Below the pieces are notes generated by a model. The model was not told the DNA's origin. It saw only the letters and a list, made by a program, of their open reading frames with translations, and searched no databases. Below are positions 43,336 through 52,085 of a stretch of DNA of 64,000 nucleotides, piece by piece (the stretch's first letter is position 1; each line of letters starts with the position of its first letter). The position numbers were made by a program, and so were the translations under genes. The stretch comes from Arthrobacter sulfonylureivorans (GTDB taxonomy: Bacteria; Actinomycetota; Actinomycetes; Actinomycetales; Micrococcaceae): the NCBI GenBank assembly GCA_004000035.1, contig RJAE01000002.1, forward strand, positions 372,001 to 436,000, in the 5' to 3' direction.

Positions 43336-44622
43336 TTAGGCAATCCGGTCAATGATCAGCAGGCGGCCAGGCCGGCTTCCTTCGGGAGCAATAACGACGG
43401 CGTCGCGCAGCGCCTCCTTGGCCCGGTCGAACCTCTCGGGGGTGTCGGTCAGCAGCGTCATCAGCGGTTCGCCTGCGCGGACCGTGGCTCCGGGCTTGGC
43501 ATGCATCCGCACGCCGGCACCGGCCTGCACGGCGTCCTCCTTGCGGGCGCGTCCAGCACCAAGCCGCCAGGCCGCCACTCCGACCGACAGGGCGTCCAAC
43601 TGGACCAGCACGCCGTCTGCCGGCGCGTAGACAACCTCGGATTCCCGGGCCACCGGCAAGGGGGCATCGGGGTCCCCGCCCTGGGCGCTGATCATGGACT
43701 TCCAAACGTCCATGGCACGGCCGTCCCGCAGCGCTGCGGCCGGGTCGGCATCGGCCACGCCGGCTGCCTGCAGCATCTCCTCGGCCAGCTTTACCGTCAG
43801 CTCCACCACGTCCTCGGGGCCGCCACCGGCGAGTACTTCAACCGACTCTTCGACTTCAATGGCGTTGCCCGCGGTGAGCCCCAGCGGGGTGCTCATGTCC
43901 GTGAGCAGGGCCACGGTGTTCACGCCGGCGTCCTTGCCCAGGGCCACCATGGTTTCTGCCAGTTCGCGGGCGTTGCGGTCATCCTTCATGAAGGCGCCGC
44001 TGCCGACCTTCACATCCAGCACCAATGCGCCGGTGCCTTCGGCGATCTTCTTGCTCATGATCGAGGAGGCAATCAGCGGGATCGCTTCCACCGTGCCGGT
44101 GACATCCCGCAGCGCATAGAGCTTCTTGTCCGCGGGGGCAAGCCCGGAACCGGCCGCGCAGATCACCGCACCGACGTCCGCCAACTGTTTCAGCATTTCG
44201 TCATTGGTCAGCAGCGCACGCCAGCCCGGGATCGACTCAAGCTTGTCCAGGGTCCCGCCGGTGTGGCCGAGGCCGCGCCCGGACAGTTGCGGCACGGCGA
44301 CACCGAAAACGGCCACCAAGGGGGCCAGCGGAAGGGTGATCTTGTCCCCCACTCCACCGGTCGAGTGCTTATCCGCTGTCGCCTTGCCGAGGGATGCGAA
44401 GTCCATCCGCTCGCCGGAGGCGATCATCGCCGTCGTCCAATGCGAGATCTCCTCCCGGTCCATGCCGTTGAGCAGGATGGCCATGTTCAGGGCGGACATT
44501 TGCTCGTCGGCGATGGCCCCGCGGGTGTAGGCATCGATGGTCCAGGCGATCTGCTCCGGGCTGAGCGTTCCCTTGTCTCGCTTGGTCCGGATGATGTCCA
44601 CCGCGTCGAAAGTTTCGGTCAT
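43336..44622 (-). CDS. deoA: thymidine phosphorylase
   Basis: The enzyme phosphorolyses thymidine or deoxyuridine to base and deoxyribose-1-phosphate. The family signature SGRGLGHTGGTLDKLESIPG is intact, as is the phosphate-binding KHSTGGVGDK. The 428 residues are normal for this glycosyltransferase family (pyrimidine-nucleoside phosphorylases are similar, so some breadth is possible). ATG 44622 follows GAGGAACAGGG. It lies 32 bp after cdd, the last gene of the BMP-ABC-cdd-deoA operon. Confidence 0.93.
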   Translation of the reverse strand: MTETFDAVDIIRTKRDKGTLSPEQIAWTIDAYTRGAIADEQMSALNMAILLNGMDREEISHWTTAMIASGERMDFASLGKATADKHSTGGVGDKITLPLAPLVAVFGVAVPQLSGRGLGHTGGTLDKLESIPGWRALLTNDEMLKQLADVGAVICAAGSGLAPADKKLYALRDVTGTVEAIPLIASSIMSKKIAEGTGALVLDVKVGSGAFMKDDRNARELAETMVALGKDAGVNTVALLTDMSTPLGLTAGNAIEVEESVEVLAGGGPEDVVELTVKLAEEMLQAAGVADADPAAALRDGRAMDVWKSMISAQGGDPDAPLPVARESEVVYAPADGVLVQLDALSVGVAAWRLGAGRARKEDAVQAGAGVRMHAKPGATVRAGEPLMTLLTDTPERFDRAKEALRDAVVIAPEGSRPGRLLIIDRIA

Positions 44623-44654
44623 ACCCTGTTCCTCACTTGATCCGTTCCGGCTTA

Positions 44655-45059
44655 TCAGGCCAGATGCTGCGGGCCGAAGGCGTCCGGCAGCACGTCGTCC
44701 ATGGTCTTGACTCCGGCCGGCGTCATCAGCAGCATGCCGGGCGCCCGAAATTCATACAACAGCTGCCGGCACCGGCCGCACGGCATCAGCGGATTGCCGT
44801 CCCGGTCCACGCAGCTGAAGGCCGCCAGTTTTCCGCCGCCCGTCATGTTCAGCTGGCTGACCAGCGAACATTCGGCGCACAAGGTCAGCCCATAGGAGGC
44901 GTTTTCCACGTTGCAGCCGGAGACCATCCGCCCGTCGTCGGTCAGCGCGGCCGCACCAACGGGAAACCCCGAATACGGCACGTAGGCCCGCTGCATGGCG
45001 TTCGCCGCGGCCCGCTGGAGTGCGTCCCAGTCAACGGGTTGATTCGTCGTCGGTTCCAT
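44655..45059 (-). CDS. cdd: cytidine deaminase
   Basis: This zinc enzyme deaminates cytidine and deoxycytidine to uridine forms. Ligand motifs are CNVENASYGLTLCAE (catalytic Glu and first Cys) and PCGRCRQ. The 134 residues correspond to the small homotetrameric type. ATG 45059 follows GAGGG and lies 3 bp after the permease stop. Coupling with deoA converts imported cytidine to uridine and deoxyuridine, the substrates of the next enzyme. Confidence 0.96.
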   Translation of the reverse strand: MEPTTNQPVDWDALQRAAANAMQRAYVPYSGFPVGAAALTDDGRMVSGCNVENASYGLTLCAECSLVSQLNMTGGGKLAAFSCVDRDGNPLMPCGRCRQLLYEFRAPGMLLMTPAGVKTMDDVLPDAFGPQHLA

Positions 45060-45062
45060 CCC

Positions 45063-46352
45063 TCACCCCTTGATGTACGGCACGCCGCTGGCGGCCGGCG
45101 GCCGGGCACGGCCCACCAACCCGGCGACCGCGAAGATCGTCACCACGTACGGCAGCATGGCCAGGAACTGGTTCGGCACCGTGGAGCCGAGGGCACTGAG
45201 CACGTACTGCAGATTGGTGGCAAACCCGAACAGCAGGGCGGCGAAGAACGCCCCGAGCGGATTCCAGCGGCCGAAAATCAGCGCCGCCAGTGCGATGTAG
45301 CCCTGCCCTGCCGTCATATCCCGGCCGAAACTGGAAACAAGGACCAGGGTAAAGAAGGCGCCGCCAAAACCGGCGACGACGCCGGCCAGCAAAACGTTCA
45401 TGAACCGCATCCGATTGACCTTCACGCCCAGTGTGTCGGCGGCCTTGGGGTGCTCGCCGACCGCACGGGTCCGCAGGCCCCACTTGGTGTGGAACAGGCC
45501 CACATAGATGATGGCCAACGCGATGTACATCAGGTAGCCGACCACCGACTGCTCAAACAGAATGGGGCCGATGACCGGGATGTCGGACAGCACCGGGATG
45601 CTGATGATCGGCAGCCGCGGCGGCGAGTTCCATCTGGCCGGATCCGAGGAAAGGACGGTGGAGAACAGGAATCCGGTCAGGCCGGAGACCAGCACGTTGA
45701 GCACCACGCCGACAATCACCTGGTTGACGATGTACTTGATGCTGAACACCGCCAGCACCGCCGACACCATGACGCCGCCGATAGCGGCTGCGGCCAGGCC
45801 GACGAAGGCGTTGCCGGAGAGCGATCCGGCAACGGCGGCGGAGAAGGCACCGAAGAGCAACTGCCCCTCGATGGCGATGTTGACCACGCCGGATCGTTCG
45901 CACAGCACGCCGGAGAGGGACCCGAAGATCAGCGGCACGGCCAACGTGAAGGAACCGGCCAGCAGCCCGTAGAGCGCCACGTTCGGTGTGCGGGCGCTGC
46001 CCACCACCCAGGTCAGGAAGCCGACGATGAAGAGTATGGCAAAAACGGCCACCAGCCAGCCGGGAACCTTGCGGCCGGACCGGACCAACCGGAACGACCA
46101 AATGGCGGCGGCCAGCATCAGGACGGCGGTGACCCAGCCGGTGACAACCGCCGAGAGGACAATATCGGGCAATACCAAGGCGTCGTTGGGAGCCGACAGC
46201 CGGAAGGTGACGGAGTTGTCCGGCGCGCCGATGGCGAAGACCAGGAGCGCCAGGACGGAGAGCACGGCCAGGATGACCGGGGTCTTCCAGTTCCGCACGA
46301 TATCCGTGGGGGCCGAGCTTTGTTGCGGTTCGGTGGCAGTAGCCGTGCTCAT
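45063..46352 (-). CDS. nucleoside ABC transporter permease (NupQ/YufQ-like)
   Basis: This 429-residue membrane subunit of the BMP/nucleoside family has about ten membrane segments. The family runs LCERSGVVNIAIEGQLLFGAFSAAV and HPKAADTLGVKVNRMRFMNVLLAGVVAG are typical. An N-terminal hydrophobic extension of about 130 residues precedes the core. It overlaps the second permease gene by 4 bp (ATGA). It pairs with the NupP-like subunit to import nucleosides. Confidence 0.92.
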   Translation of the reverse strand: MSTATATEPQQSSAPTDIVRNWKTPVILAVLSVLALLVFAIGAPDNSVTFRLSAPNDALVLPDIVLSAVVTGWVTAVLMLAAAIWSFRLVRSGRKVPGWLVAVFAILFIVGFLTWVVGSARTPNVALYGLLAGSFTLAVPLIFGSLSGVLCERSGVVNIAIEGQLLFGAFSAAVAGSLSGNAFVGLAAAAIGGVMVSAVLAVFSIKYIVNQVIVGVVLNVLVSGLTGFLFSTVLSSDPARWNSPPRLPIISIPVLSDIPVIGPILFEQSVVGYLMYIALAIIYVGLFHTKWGLRTRAVGEHPKAADTLGVKVNRMRFMNVLLAGVVAGFGGAFFTLVLVSSFGRDMTAGQGYIALAALIFGRWNPLGAFFAALLFGFATNLQYVLSALGSTVPNQFLAMLPYVVTIFAVAGLVGRARPPAASGVPYIKG

Positions 46353-47713
46353 GCTGCACCTCCGGTGCTTGCGGTCTTGCGGGGTTTCGCCGTCAACTGG
46401 CCCGGCTCAGGCAGTCGGAAGATGGTTCGGACCAGCGGCGGAGCCGCGATGAACAGGACGATCAGGGACTGGACCACCAGCACAATGTCGATCGCGGTGC
46501 CGGTGTTGGTCTGCATGGTGACCCCGCCGGCGCGGAAGGCGCCGAACAGCACACCGGCCGCAAACGTTCCCCACGGCGTCGAACGCCCCAGCAGTGCCAC
46601 GGTGATCGCATCGAAGCCGAAGCTGGCCGCCACACCGGCAGTCAACACCTGTTCGGTGCCCGCGACCTGGGCGGTGCCAGCCAGTCCAGCAAGGGCGCCG
46701 GCGAGCACCATAACAATGACGTAGCCCTTGGTTACGCTGATCCCGGCCGTGCGGGCAGCATGCGGGTTGGAGCCCACGGCGCGCAACTCGAAGCCGATGG
46801 TCGAGCGGTTGAGCAGCCACCAGGCAAAGAATGTGGCGAGGATGGCGACGATGAAGCCCCAGTGCAGCCGGAAGGTGTCGCCGAAGAGCGGCGGGTACAT
46901 GGCGGTCTCGTCGAGTTGGGGGCTGATCGGATTGGTGGAGCCCGGGCGCTGGAATGCCGGAATGGTCAGCAGGTACAGCACCAGGTTGATGGCCACATAG
47001 TTGAGCATGATAGAGACGATCACCTCATGGGCTCCCGTCTTGGCCTTCAACAAGCCAACGAGGCCGCCCCAGAGTGCGCCGCCCACGATGCCGGCCAGAA
47101 TGACCAACAGCAAGTGCAAGCCCACGGGCAGGTGCCAGCTGAAGCCGACCCAAGCGGCCAGGGTGGCGCCGATGATGATCTGGCCCTGCGCGCCAATGTT
47201 GAACAGTCCCGCGCGGAAGGCCAGCGCTACGCCCAGGGCTGCGCAGATCAGCGGCGTGGCCACGGTCAGCGTCTGGGTCAGCGGGTAGATCATCCGGGCA
47301 AAGGTGGAGCCGTCGGAATTGAAAACCGACCCTTGGAAGAGGGCGATGTAGGCCTCCGACGCAGCCGTCCAGGCAGCGCCCAACATGTCCTGCGGCCTGG
47401 CAAAGAAGTAGCTGGAAGTCCTGGCCACTTCTTCGTTGGTTAGCGCGATCAGGATGCCGCCGGCGATCAAGGCCAGCACGACGGCGAGGACCGACACCAG
47501 GGCATTGCCCGTGACGATCCGCTGCATCACGCTCTGCTGCTCGCGCAACTCCGGATGCAGGCTCTCCCCCGTGGCCGGAACCGCAGGCGGCGGCTGAGTG
47601 CCGTCGCCGAGCTCGGCGGCCGCTACGAGCCGCTGCTCGTCGCCGTCGACCGCTGACTTGCTACCGCGTTCGTGCCGCTTTCTGGTCTGCCTGCCGGGCT
47701 CATCCGCGCTCAT
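46349..47713 (-). CDS. nucleoside ABC transporter permease (NupP/YufP-like)
   Basis: The partner permease, 454 residues. A charged cytoplasmic region of about 80 residues leads into about nine membrane segments, with FRAGLFNIGAQGQIIIGATLAAW and NPHAARTAGISVTKGYVIVMVLAGALAGLAG as family-typical motifs. The start overlaps the ATPase gene by 4 bp and the end overlaps the NupQ-like gene by 4 bp, so expression is stoichiometric. Confidence 0.92.
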   Translation of the reverse strand: MSADEPGRQTRKRHERGSKSAVDGDEQRLVAAAELGDGTQPPPAVPATGESLHPELREQQSVMQRIVTGNALVSVLAVVLALIAGGILIALTNEEVARTSSYFFARPQDMLGAAWTAASEAYIALFQGSVFNSDGSTFARMIYPLTQTLTVATPLICAALGVALAFRAGLFNIGAQGQIIIGATLAAWVGFSWHLPVGLHLLLVILAGIVGGALWGGLVGLLKAKTGAHEVIVSIMLNYVAINLVLYLLTIPAFQRPGSTNPISPQLDETAMYPPLFGDTFRLHWGFIVAILATFFAWWLLNRSTIGFELRAVGSNPHAARTAGISVTKGYVIVMVLAGALAGLAGTAQVAGTEQVLTAGVAASFGFDAITVALLGRSTPWGTFAAGVLFGAFRAGGVTMQTNTGTAIDIVLVVQSLIVLFIAAPPLVRTIFRLPEPGQLTAKPRKTASTGGAA

Positions 47714-49320
47714 TCCTCGCCTCCTTCGACGTCTGTCTGCTGTGCTTCGGCCTGTGCCTGCTGTGCTTGCGCTTCTTCTGCGTTCATCCCGGCCATCATC
47801 AGGCCCAGCTCGCCGCGCGAAGTGCCCGCCGGAACGATCCCCATCAGCCGTCCCTGGTAAAGCACGGCGATTCTGTCGGCCAACTCCAGCACTTCGTCCA
47901 ACTCGGTGGACACGATCAGCACCGGCGTGCCGACGTCGCGCTCGGCCACGATCCGCTTGTGCAGGAACTCGATCGAGCCCACATCGACGCCACGGGTCGG
48001 CTGCGAGGCGATGAAGAGTTTCAAGGGCCTGGACAGCTCCCGTGCCATCACCACCTTCTGCTGGTTTCCACCGGACAGCGTGCCCGCTGCGGCTTCCGCC
48101 GACTGCGTGCGGACGTCGAACTCGGCGATGTATTGTTCGGCGTTCTTGGCGATCAAGCCCGGCTTCATCGCCAGGCCGCGGGCAAAGGGCGGCCGGTCAT
48201 AACGGTTGAGGATGAGGTTTTCCGCCACCGAGAAGGTGCCGACCAGGCCTTCGACGCTGCGGTCTTCCGGCACAAAGCCGACCCCGGCTCCGATGATGTC
48301 CTTGACCCGTTTCCCCACGAGCTCGCGGCCCTCAAGCCGGATGGAGCCGGACACATGGTCTTGCAGGCCCAGGATGGCCTCGGTCAGTTCGGTCTGCCCG
48401 TTGCCCTGCACGCCGGCCACCGCCATGATTTCGCCGCGGGCAATCCCAAAGCTGATGCCGTCCACCACGCGCTGGCCGGTGGGCGAAAGCACCGTGAGGT
48501 CGGAGACCGTGAACGTTTCTTCTCCCGGCTGCGCCGCTTCCTTGTTCAGCGTCAGGCTGACCGCCCGGCCCACCATCATCTCCGCCAATTCCGTGGTGGA
48601 GGCCGACGCCGGGGCGTCGCCGACCACCTTGCCGCGGCGGATCACCGTGATGATGTCGGAAACGGCTTTGACCTCGCGCAGCTTGTGCGAAATGAAGACG
48701 ATCGCTTTGCCGTCGGCCTTGAGTTGGCCCATGATGCCCAGCAGTTCGTCGGTTTCCTTGGGCGTGAGGACAGCGGTCGGCTCATCCAGGATCAGCACCT
48801 CGGCGTCGCGGAGCAAAGCCTTGATGATTTCCACGCGCTGCTGCACGCCGACGGGCAGGTCCTCGATCACGGCATCCGGGTCCACCTCGAAACCGTACTG
48901 GTCCGAAATCTCCCGGATCCGGGCCCGGGTATCGTCAAGGTTCAGCATGCCGCCGGCCTTCGTGGCTTCGTTGCCCAGCGCCACGTTTTCCGCGACGGTG
49001 AACACAGGGACCAGCATGAAGTGCTGGTGCACCATGCCGATACCGGCCGCCATGGCATCGCCGGGGCCGTCGAAGGTCACCGGCTTGTCATCCACCAGGA
49101 TCTGGCCCTCGGACGGCTCGTAGAGTCCATAGAGGACGTTCATCAGCGTCGATTTCCCGGCCCCGTTTTCACCGAGCAGGCTGTGCACCTGTCCCGGCTG
49201 GACCAAAAGGTCAATGTGATCGTTGGCGACTAGGGAACCGAACCGTTTGGTGATTCCTTTGAGCTCGAGCTTCAAACCCCAACCCACCTGTTCTTTGTCC
49301 GTAGGTACGACGGTCCTCAT
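47710..49320 (-). CDS. nucleoside ABC transporter ATPase with two ABC domains
   Basis: This is a tandem ATPase of 536 residues of the NupO/RbsA layout. Domain 1 has Walker A LGENGAGKSTLMNVL, signature LPVGVQQRVEIIKAL and Walker B LILDEPTAVLTP. Domain 2 has a degenerate Walker A (GVQGNGQTELTEAI) but an intact signature LSGGNQQKVVMARELS. The tail is Gln/Ala-rich. The ATG at 49320 is the longest start; GTG 49287 is an alternative and neither has a good Shine-Dalgarno. It follows bmpA by 127 bp containing a hairpin. Confidence 0.92.
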   Translation of the reverse strand: MRTVVPTDKEQVGWGLKLELKGITKRFGSLVANDHIDLLVQPGQVHSLLGENGAGKSTLMNVLYGLYEPSEGQILVDDKPVTFDGPGDAMAAGIGMVHQHFMLVPVFTVAENVALGNEATKAGGMLNLDDTRARIREISDQYGFEVDPDAVIEDLPVGVQQRVEIIKALLRDAEVLILDEPTAVLTPKETDELLGIMGQLKADGKAIVFISHKLREVKAVSDIITVIRRGKVVGDAPASASTTELAEMMVGRAVSLTLNKEAAQPGEETFTVSDLTVLSPTGQRVVDGISFGIARGEIMAVAGVQGNGQTELTEAILGLQDHVSGSIRLEGRELVGKRVKDIIGAGVGFVPEDRSVEGLVGTFSVAENLILNRYDRPPFARGLAMKPGLIAKNAEQYIAEFDVRTQSAEAAAGTLSGGNQQKVVMARELSRPLKLFIASQPTRGVDVGSIEFLHKRIVAERDVGTPVLIVSTELDEVLELADRIAVLYQGRLMGIVPAGTSRGELGLMMAGMNAEEAQAQQAQAEAQQTDVEGGEE

Positions 49321-49393
49321 CCGGCACGGTTTCGAGCGCTGGCCGCCCTTAAGCTGTGCCTAGCCTAAACCGATTCGGCCGCTGACAGCACGA

Positions 49394-49436
49394 ACCGCCG
49401 CTCTCGGCACCGATGTCCGGCGCGGAGAACGGCGGT
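49394..49436 (-). terminator. hairpin between the BMP lipoprotein and ATPase genes
   Basis: ACCGCCGCTCTC (49394-49405) pairs with GAGAACGGCGGT (49425-49436), with one wobble, 11 bp after the BMP stop. Its place inside the operon suggests partial termination, giving more binding protein than transporter. Confidence 0.55.
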
Positions 49437-49447
49437 CCGTCACATGC

Positions 49448-50563
49448 TTACTGCTGCGGGCTGGCCTTCGATTCGACCTTGATATCGCCGGAGATGATCG
49501 CCTTCTTGATGGTTTCCAGTTCCGACTTGGTGTCGTCGGAAACGGCAGCGTCAAGATCGTGGAACGGGGCCAGTGCCACGCCGCCGTTTTCCAGGGTTCC
49601 GACATAGGGGGTGCTGTCGAACTTACCCTCGGTGTCGGTCTTGATGACGTCCTCGACGGCGTTGCCCATCAGCTTCATCACGGACGTGAGGATGAATTCC
49701 TCTGCCTTGCCGGCGGTCTCGTAGCCGTCCGAGTCGACCCAGACCACCTTGGCATCCTTGCCATCCGCGTTGGCCTCGATTACGGCGTCCAGGGTGCCCA
49801 GGCCTACCGGACCGGCCACCGGCATGATGATGTCGGCGCCTTCGTTGATGAAGTTCAGGGTGTTGGTCTTGCCCTTGCCCTGATCCTCGAAGTTGCCCAC
49901 GAAGGTACCGTTCTGGGACTTCTTGTCCCAGCCCAGCAGTTCTACGTTGGCGTCCTTCTGCTTGTTGTAGTAGTCCACGCCGTCGGCGAACCCGTCCATG
50001 AAGATGGTGACGGTGGGGATGTTCATTCCGCCGTAGGTGGCCACCTTGCCGGTTTCGCTGGTTGCCGCCGCAGCGTAGCCCGCCAGGAAGGCCGCCTGCG
50101 CCGTGTCGTAGATGATCGGCTTAACGTTGTCGGTGAACTCCGGATCGCTGTAGTCGACGATCGCGAAATTGGTCTCGGGGTTGTCTGCCGCTGCTTCCTT
50201 GGTCACGTCGCCCAGCAGGAAGCCCACCGTGAGGATCATGTTGCAGTCGGCCTGCACCATGGCGTCCACGTTCGGGCCGAAGTCGGTCTCAGCCTGGGAT
50301 TCCGCCTCGCTGATCTTGATGCCCAGGTCCTGCTCGGCCATCTTCAGGCCTTCGTAGCTGGACTGGTTGAACGAACGGTCGTCGAATCCACCGGAGTCGG
50401 AGACGATGCAGCCCCGGTAGTCGGTGGCTTCCGCTGCCGGGCTGCCGCTGCCGCCCTCCTCGGCCGGCGGGGCACCGCAGGCGGTCAGGACCAGGGCGGA
50501 CGCGCCGAGCACTGCGGCGGAGAGGCCGGTGCCGCGCTTAATGTTGCGCAGTGAAGTCTTCAA
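49448..50563 (-). CDS. bmpA: BMP-family nucleoside-binding lipoprotein
   Basis: A lipobox LVLTAC gives acylated Cys29. A mature domain of the basic membrane protein family follows (YRGCIVSDSGGFDDRSFNQSSYEGL, then NFAIVDYSDPEF, FLAGYAAAATSETGKVATYGG). These proteins bind nucleosides for ABC import. TTG 50563 is preceded by GGAGG at four-base spacing. It heads the operon, so transcription probably starts in the 193-bp gap 50564-50756. No clear promoter hexamers were identified there. Confidence 0.93.
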   Translation of the reverse strand: MKTSLRNIKRGTGLSAAVLGASALVLTACGAPPAEEGGSGSPAAEATDYRGCIVSDSGGFDDRSFNQSSYEGLKMAEQDLGIKISEAESQAETDFGPNVDAMVQADCNMILTVGFLLGDVTKEAAADNPETNFAIVDYSDPEFTDNVKPIIYDTAQAAFLAGYAAAATSETGKVATYGGMNIPTVTIFMDGFADGVDYYNKQKDANVELLGWDKKSQNGTFVGNFEDQGKGKTNTLNFINEGADIIMPVAGPVGLGTLDAVIEANADGKDAKVVWVDSDGYETAGKAEEFILTSVMKLMGNAVEDVIKTDTEGKFDSTPYVGTLENGGVALAPFHDLDAAVSDDTKSELETIKKAIISGDIKVESKASPQQ

Positions 50564-50756
50564 TTATCCTCCATAAAAGAAAGTCTGCCCACGCCACAGT
50601 TCAATGGTCGCTTCACAAGAAGTGCGGCGCATGCCTTGTACTCCGCGTGGCACAGCACCTGGCCTGCAGGTGCACAGTTGATGAACCTACAGTAGTGCGC
50701 CGACGGGCCACGGGCGACGAAATAGGGATGGGCTCGCCGGGATTGTTCAAAAGTTG

Positions 50757-51986
50757 TTACTTTTGGGTAGCTCCCGCGGCGACGTCCCGGTGGCGCCTCG
50801 CAGCCAGGGTTGCCGCCTTCGCCATGACCCGGACGCCCACGCCAATGGCATGCTCGTCCGGAATGTAGTCGCCGCGATGCAGATCAAAGGTTTCGCCTCC
50901 GGGGGTCCGGGTCCCCAGCCGCATCATGGCGCCGGACACTTCCTGCGTCATCCAGGCGAAGTCCTCGCCGCCCATCGACTGCGGGGTCAGGGTCACCGCG
51001 TCCTCACCCAACTCGCTCCTGGCCGCGGCTTCGATCAGCGTTGTCTCCCGCTCGGTGTTGATGACCGGAGGGACGCCGCGGATGTGTTCCAGCTTCACGT
51101 CCACGCCGAACGGGGCCGCCACCTGGTTCACCACCTCGTCCACCAGTTCCCCGGCGGCTTGCCATGCTTCGCCGTCCAGGCAGCGCATGGTTCCGGCCAT
51201 GTAGCCGACGGCCGGAATGGCGTTGGGGGCCGCGCCGGCCTGGATCTGGCCCCAGACCAGCGAGACCGCGCTGCGAACGTCGATCCGCCGGTTGATGACG
51301 GCCGGAACGCTGACGGCAATCTCGGCCAGCGCGAACACCAGGTCCTCGGTGAGGTGGGGTCGCGAGGTATGCCCGCCTCGGCCGTTGAGCTGAATCCGAA
51401 TGGTGTCGGAGGCGGAGGTGATGGCGCCAATCCGGGTGCCGACCAGTCCGACGTCGATCCGCGGGTCGCAGTGCAGCGCCAGGATGCGCGGCAGTCCGTT
51501 CAGGACGCCCTGCTCAATGACGGCCAGCGCGCCGCCGGGCATGGTTTCCTCGGCCGGCTGGAAAATCACCCGGACGCGGGCAGGCAGCTCGCCTTCCACG
51601 TCAAGTTTGCGCAGGACCAGGGCCACACCGAGCATCACCGTGGTGTGGATATCGTGTCCGCAGGCATGGCTGATGCCGGTATTGACCGAGGCGTACTCCA
51701 AACCGGTTTCCTCAAGGATCGGCAGCGCATCAATGTCCGCGCGCAGGCCGATGGCCAGCGGACCTTCGCCGACGTCCACAAAGAGCCCGGTGCCGTCCAA
51801 CCGTTGCGGTTCCAGTCCTGCGGCAGTCAATCGCGCCGCGAGCTTCTCCGTGGTAAGGAATTCCTTGTGCGACAGCTCGGGATGCTGGTGCAGGTCCCGC
51901 CGGAAGTGCCTCAGTTCATCCAGCAGTGGCGATGCCCAGACGCCGATGTTGAGATTGGCCGTCGGAGTTTCTGAAATCTTCTGCAC
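50757..51986 (-). CDS. M20-family amidohydrolase (aminoacylase/IAA-amino acid hydrolase type)
   Basis: This dinuclear-metal peptidase fold cleaves N-acyl amino acids. The opening LRHFRRDLHQHPELSHKEF and metal-binding SHACGHDIHTTVML, HCDPRID and MGGEDFAWM motifs are typical of the amidohydrolase branch, not DapE. The 409 residues are standard. GTG 51986 lies six bases after a TAGAGT -10, so it is leaderless. It precedes bmpA on the same strand by about 190 bp but seems independent. Substrate unknown. Confidence 0.9.
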   Translation of the reverse strand: MQKISETPTANLNIGVWASPLLDELRHFRRDLHQHPELSHKEFLTTEKLAARLTAAGLEPQRLDGTGLFVDVGEGPLAIGLRADIDALPILEETGLEYASVNTGISHACGHDIHTTVMLGVALVLRKLDVEGELPARVRVIFQPAEETMPGGALAVIEQGVLNGLPRILALHCDPRIDVGLVGTRIGAITSASDTIRIQLNGRGGHTSRPHLTEDLVFALAEIAVSVPAVINRRIDVRSAVSLVWGQIQAGAAPNAIPAVGYMAGTMRCLDGEAWQAAGELVDEVVNQVAAPFGVDVKLEHIRGVPPVINTERETTLIEAAARSELGEDAVTLTPQSMGGEDFAWMTQEVSGAMMRLGTRTPGGETFDLHRGDYIPDEHAIGVGVRVMAKAATLAARRHRDVAAGATQK

Positions 51987-51992
51987 ACTTGC

Positions 51993-51998
51993 ACTCTA
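51993..51998 (-). promoter_or_regulatory. -10 element (TAGAGT) of the M20 gene
   Basis: On the minus strand TAGAGT ends six bases before GTG 51986. Confidence 0.5.
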
Positions 51999-52085
51999 GC
52001 GACTTGCGCGCCCGCCCACTGAGGGCGTGCACCGGACACTGGCGTTTCTTCGTAACTTTCGCCGGCCGCCCCGCACCCCGCTCCG

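Noticed and set aside
44637-46724. Open frame of about 695 codons on the plus strand
   Set aside because: It lies antisense to cdd and the nucleoside permeases, has His/Gly/Gln-rich composition, and the opposite strand carries full family motifs.
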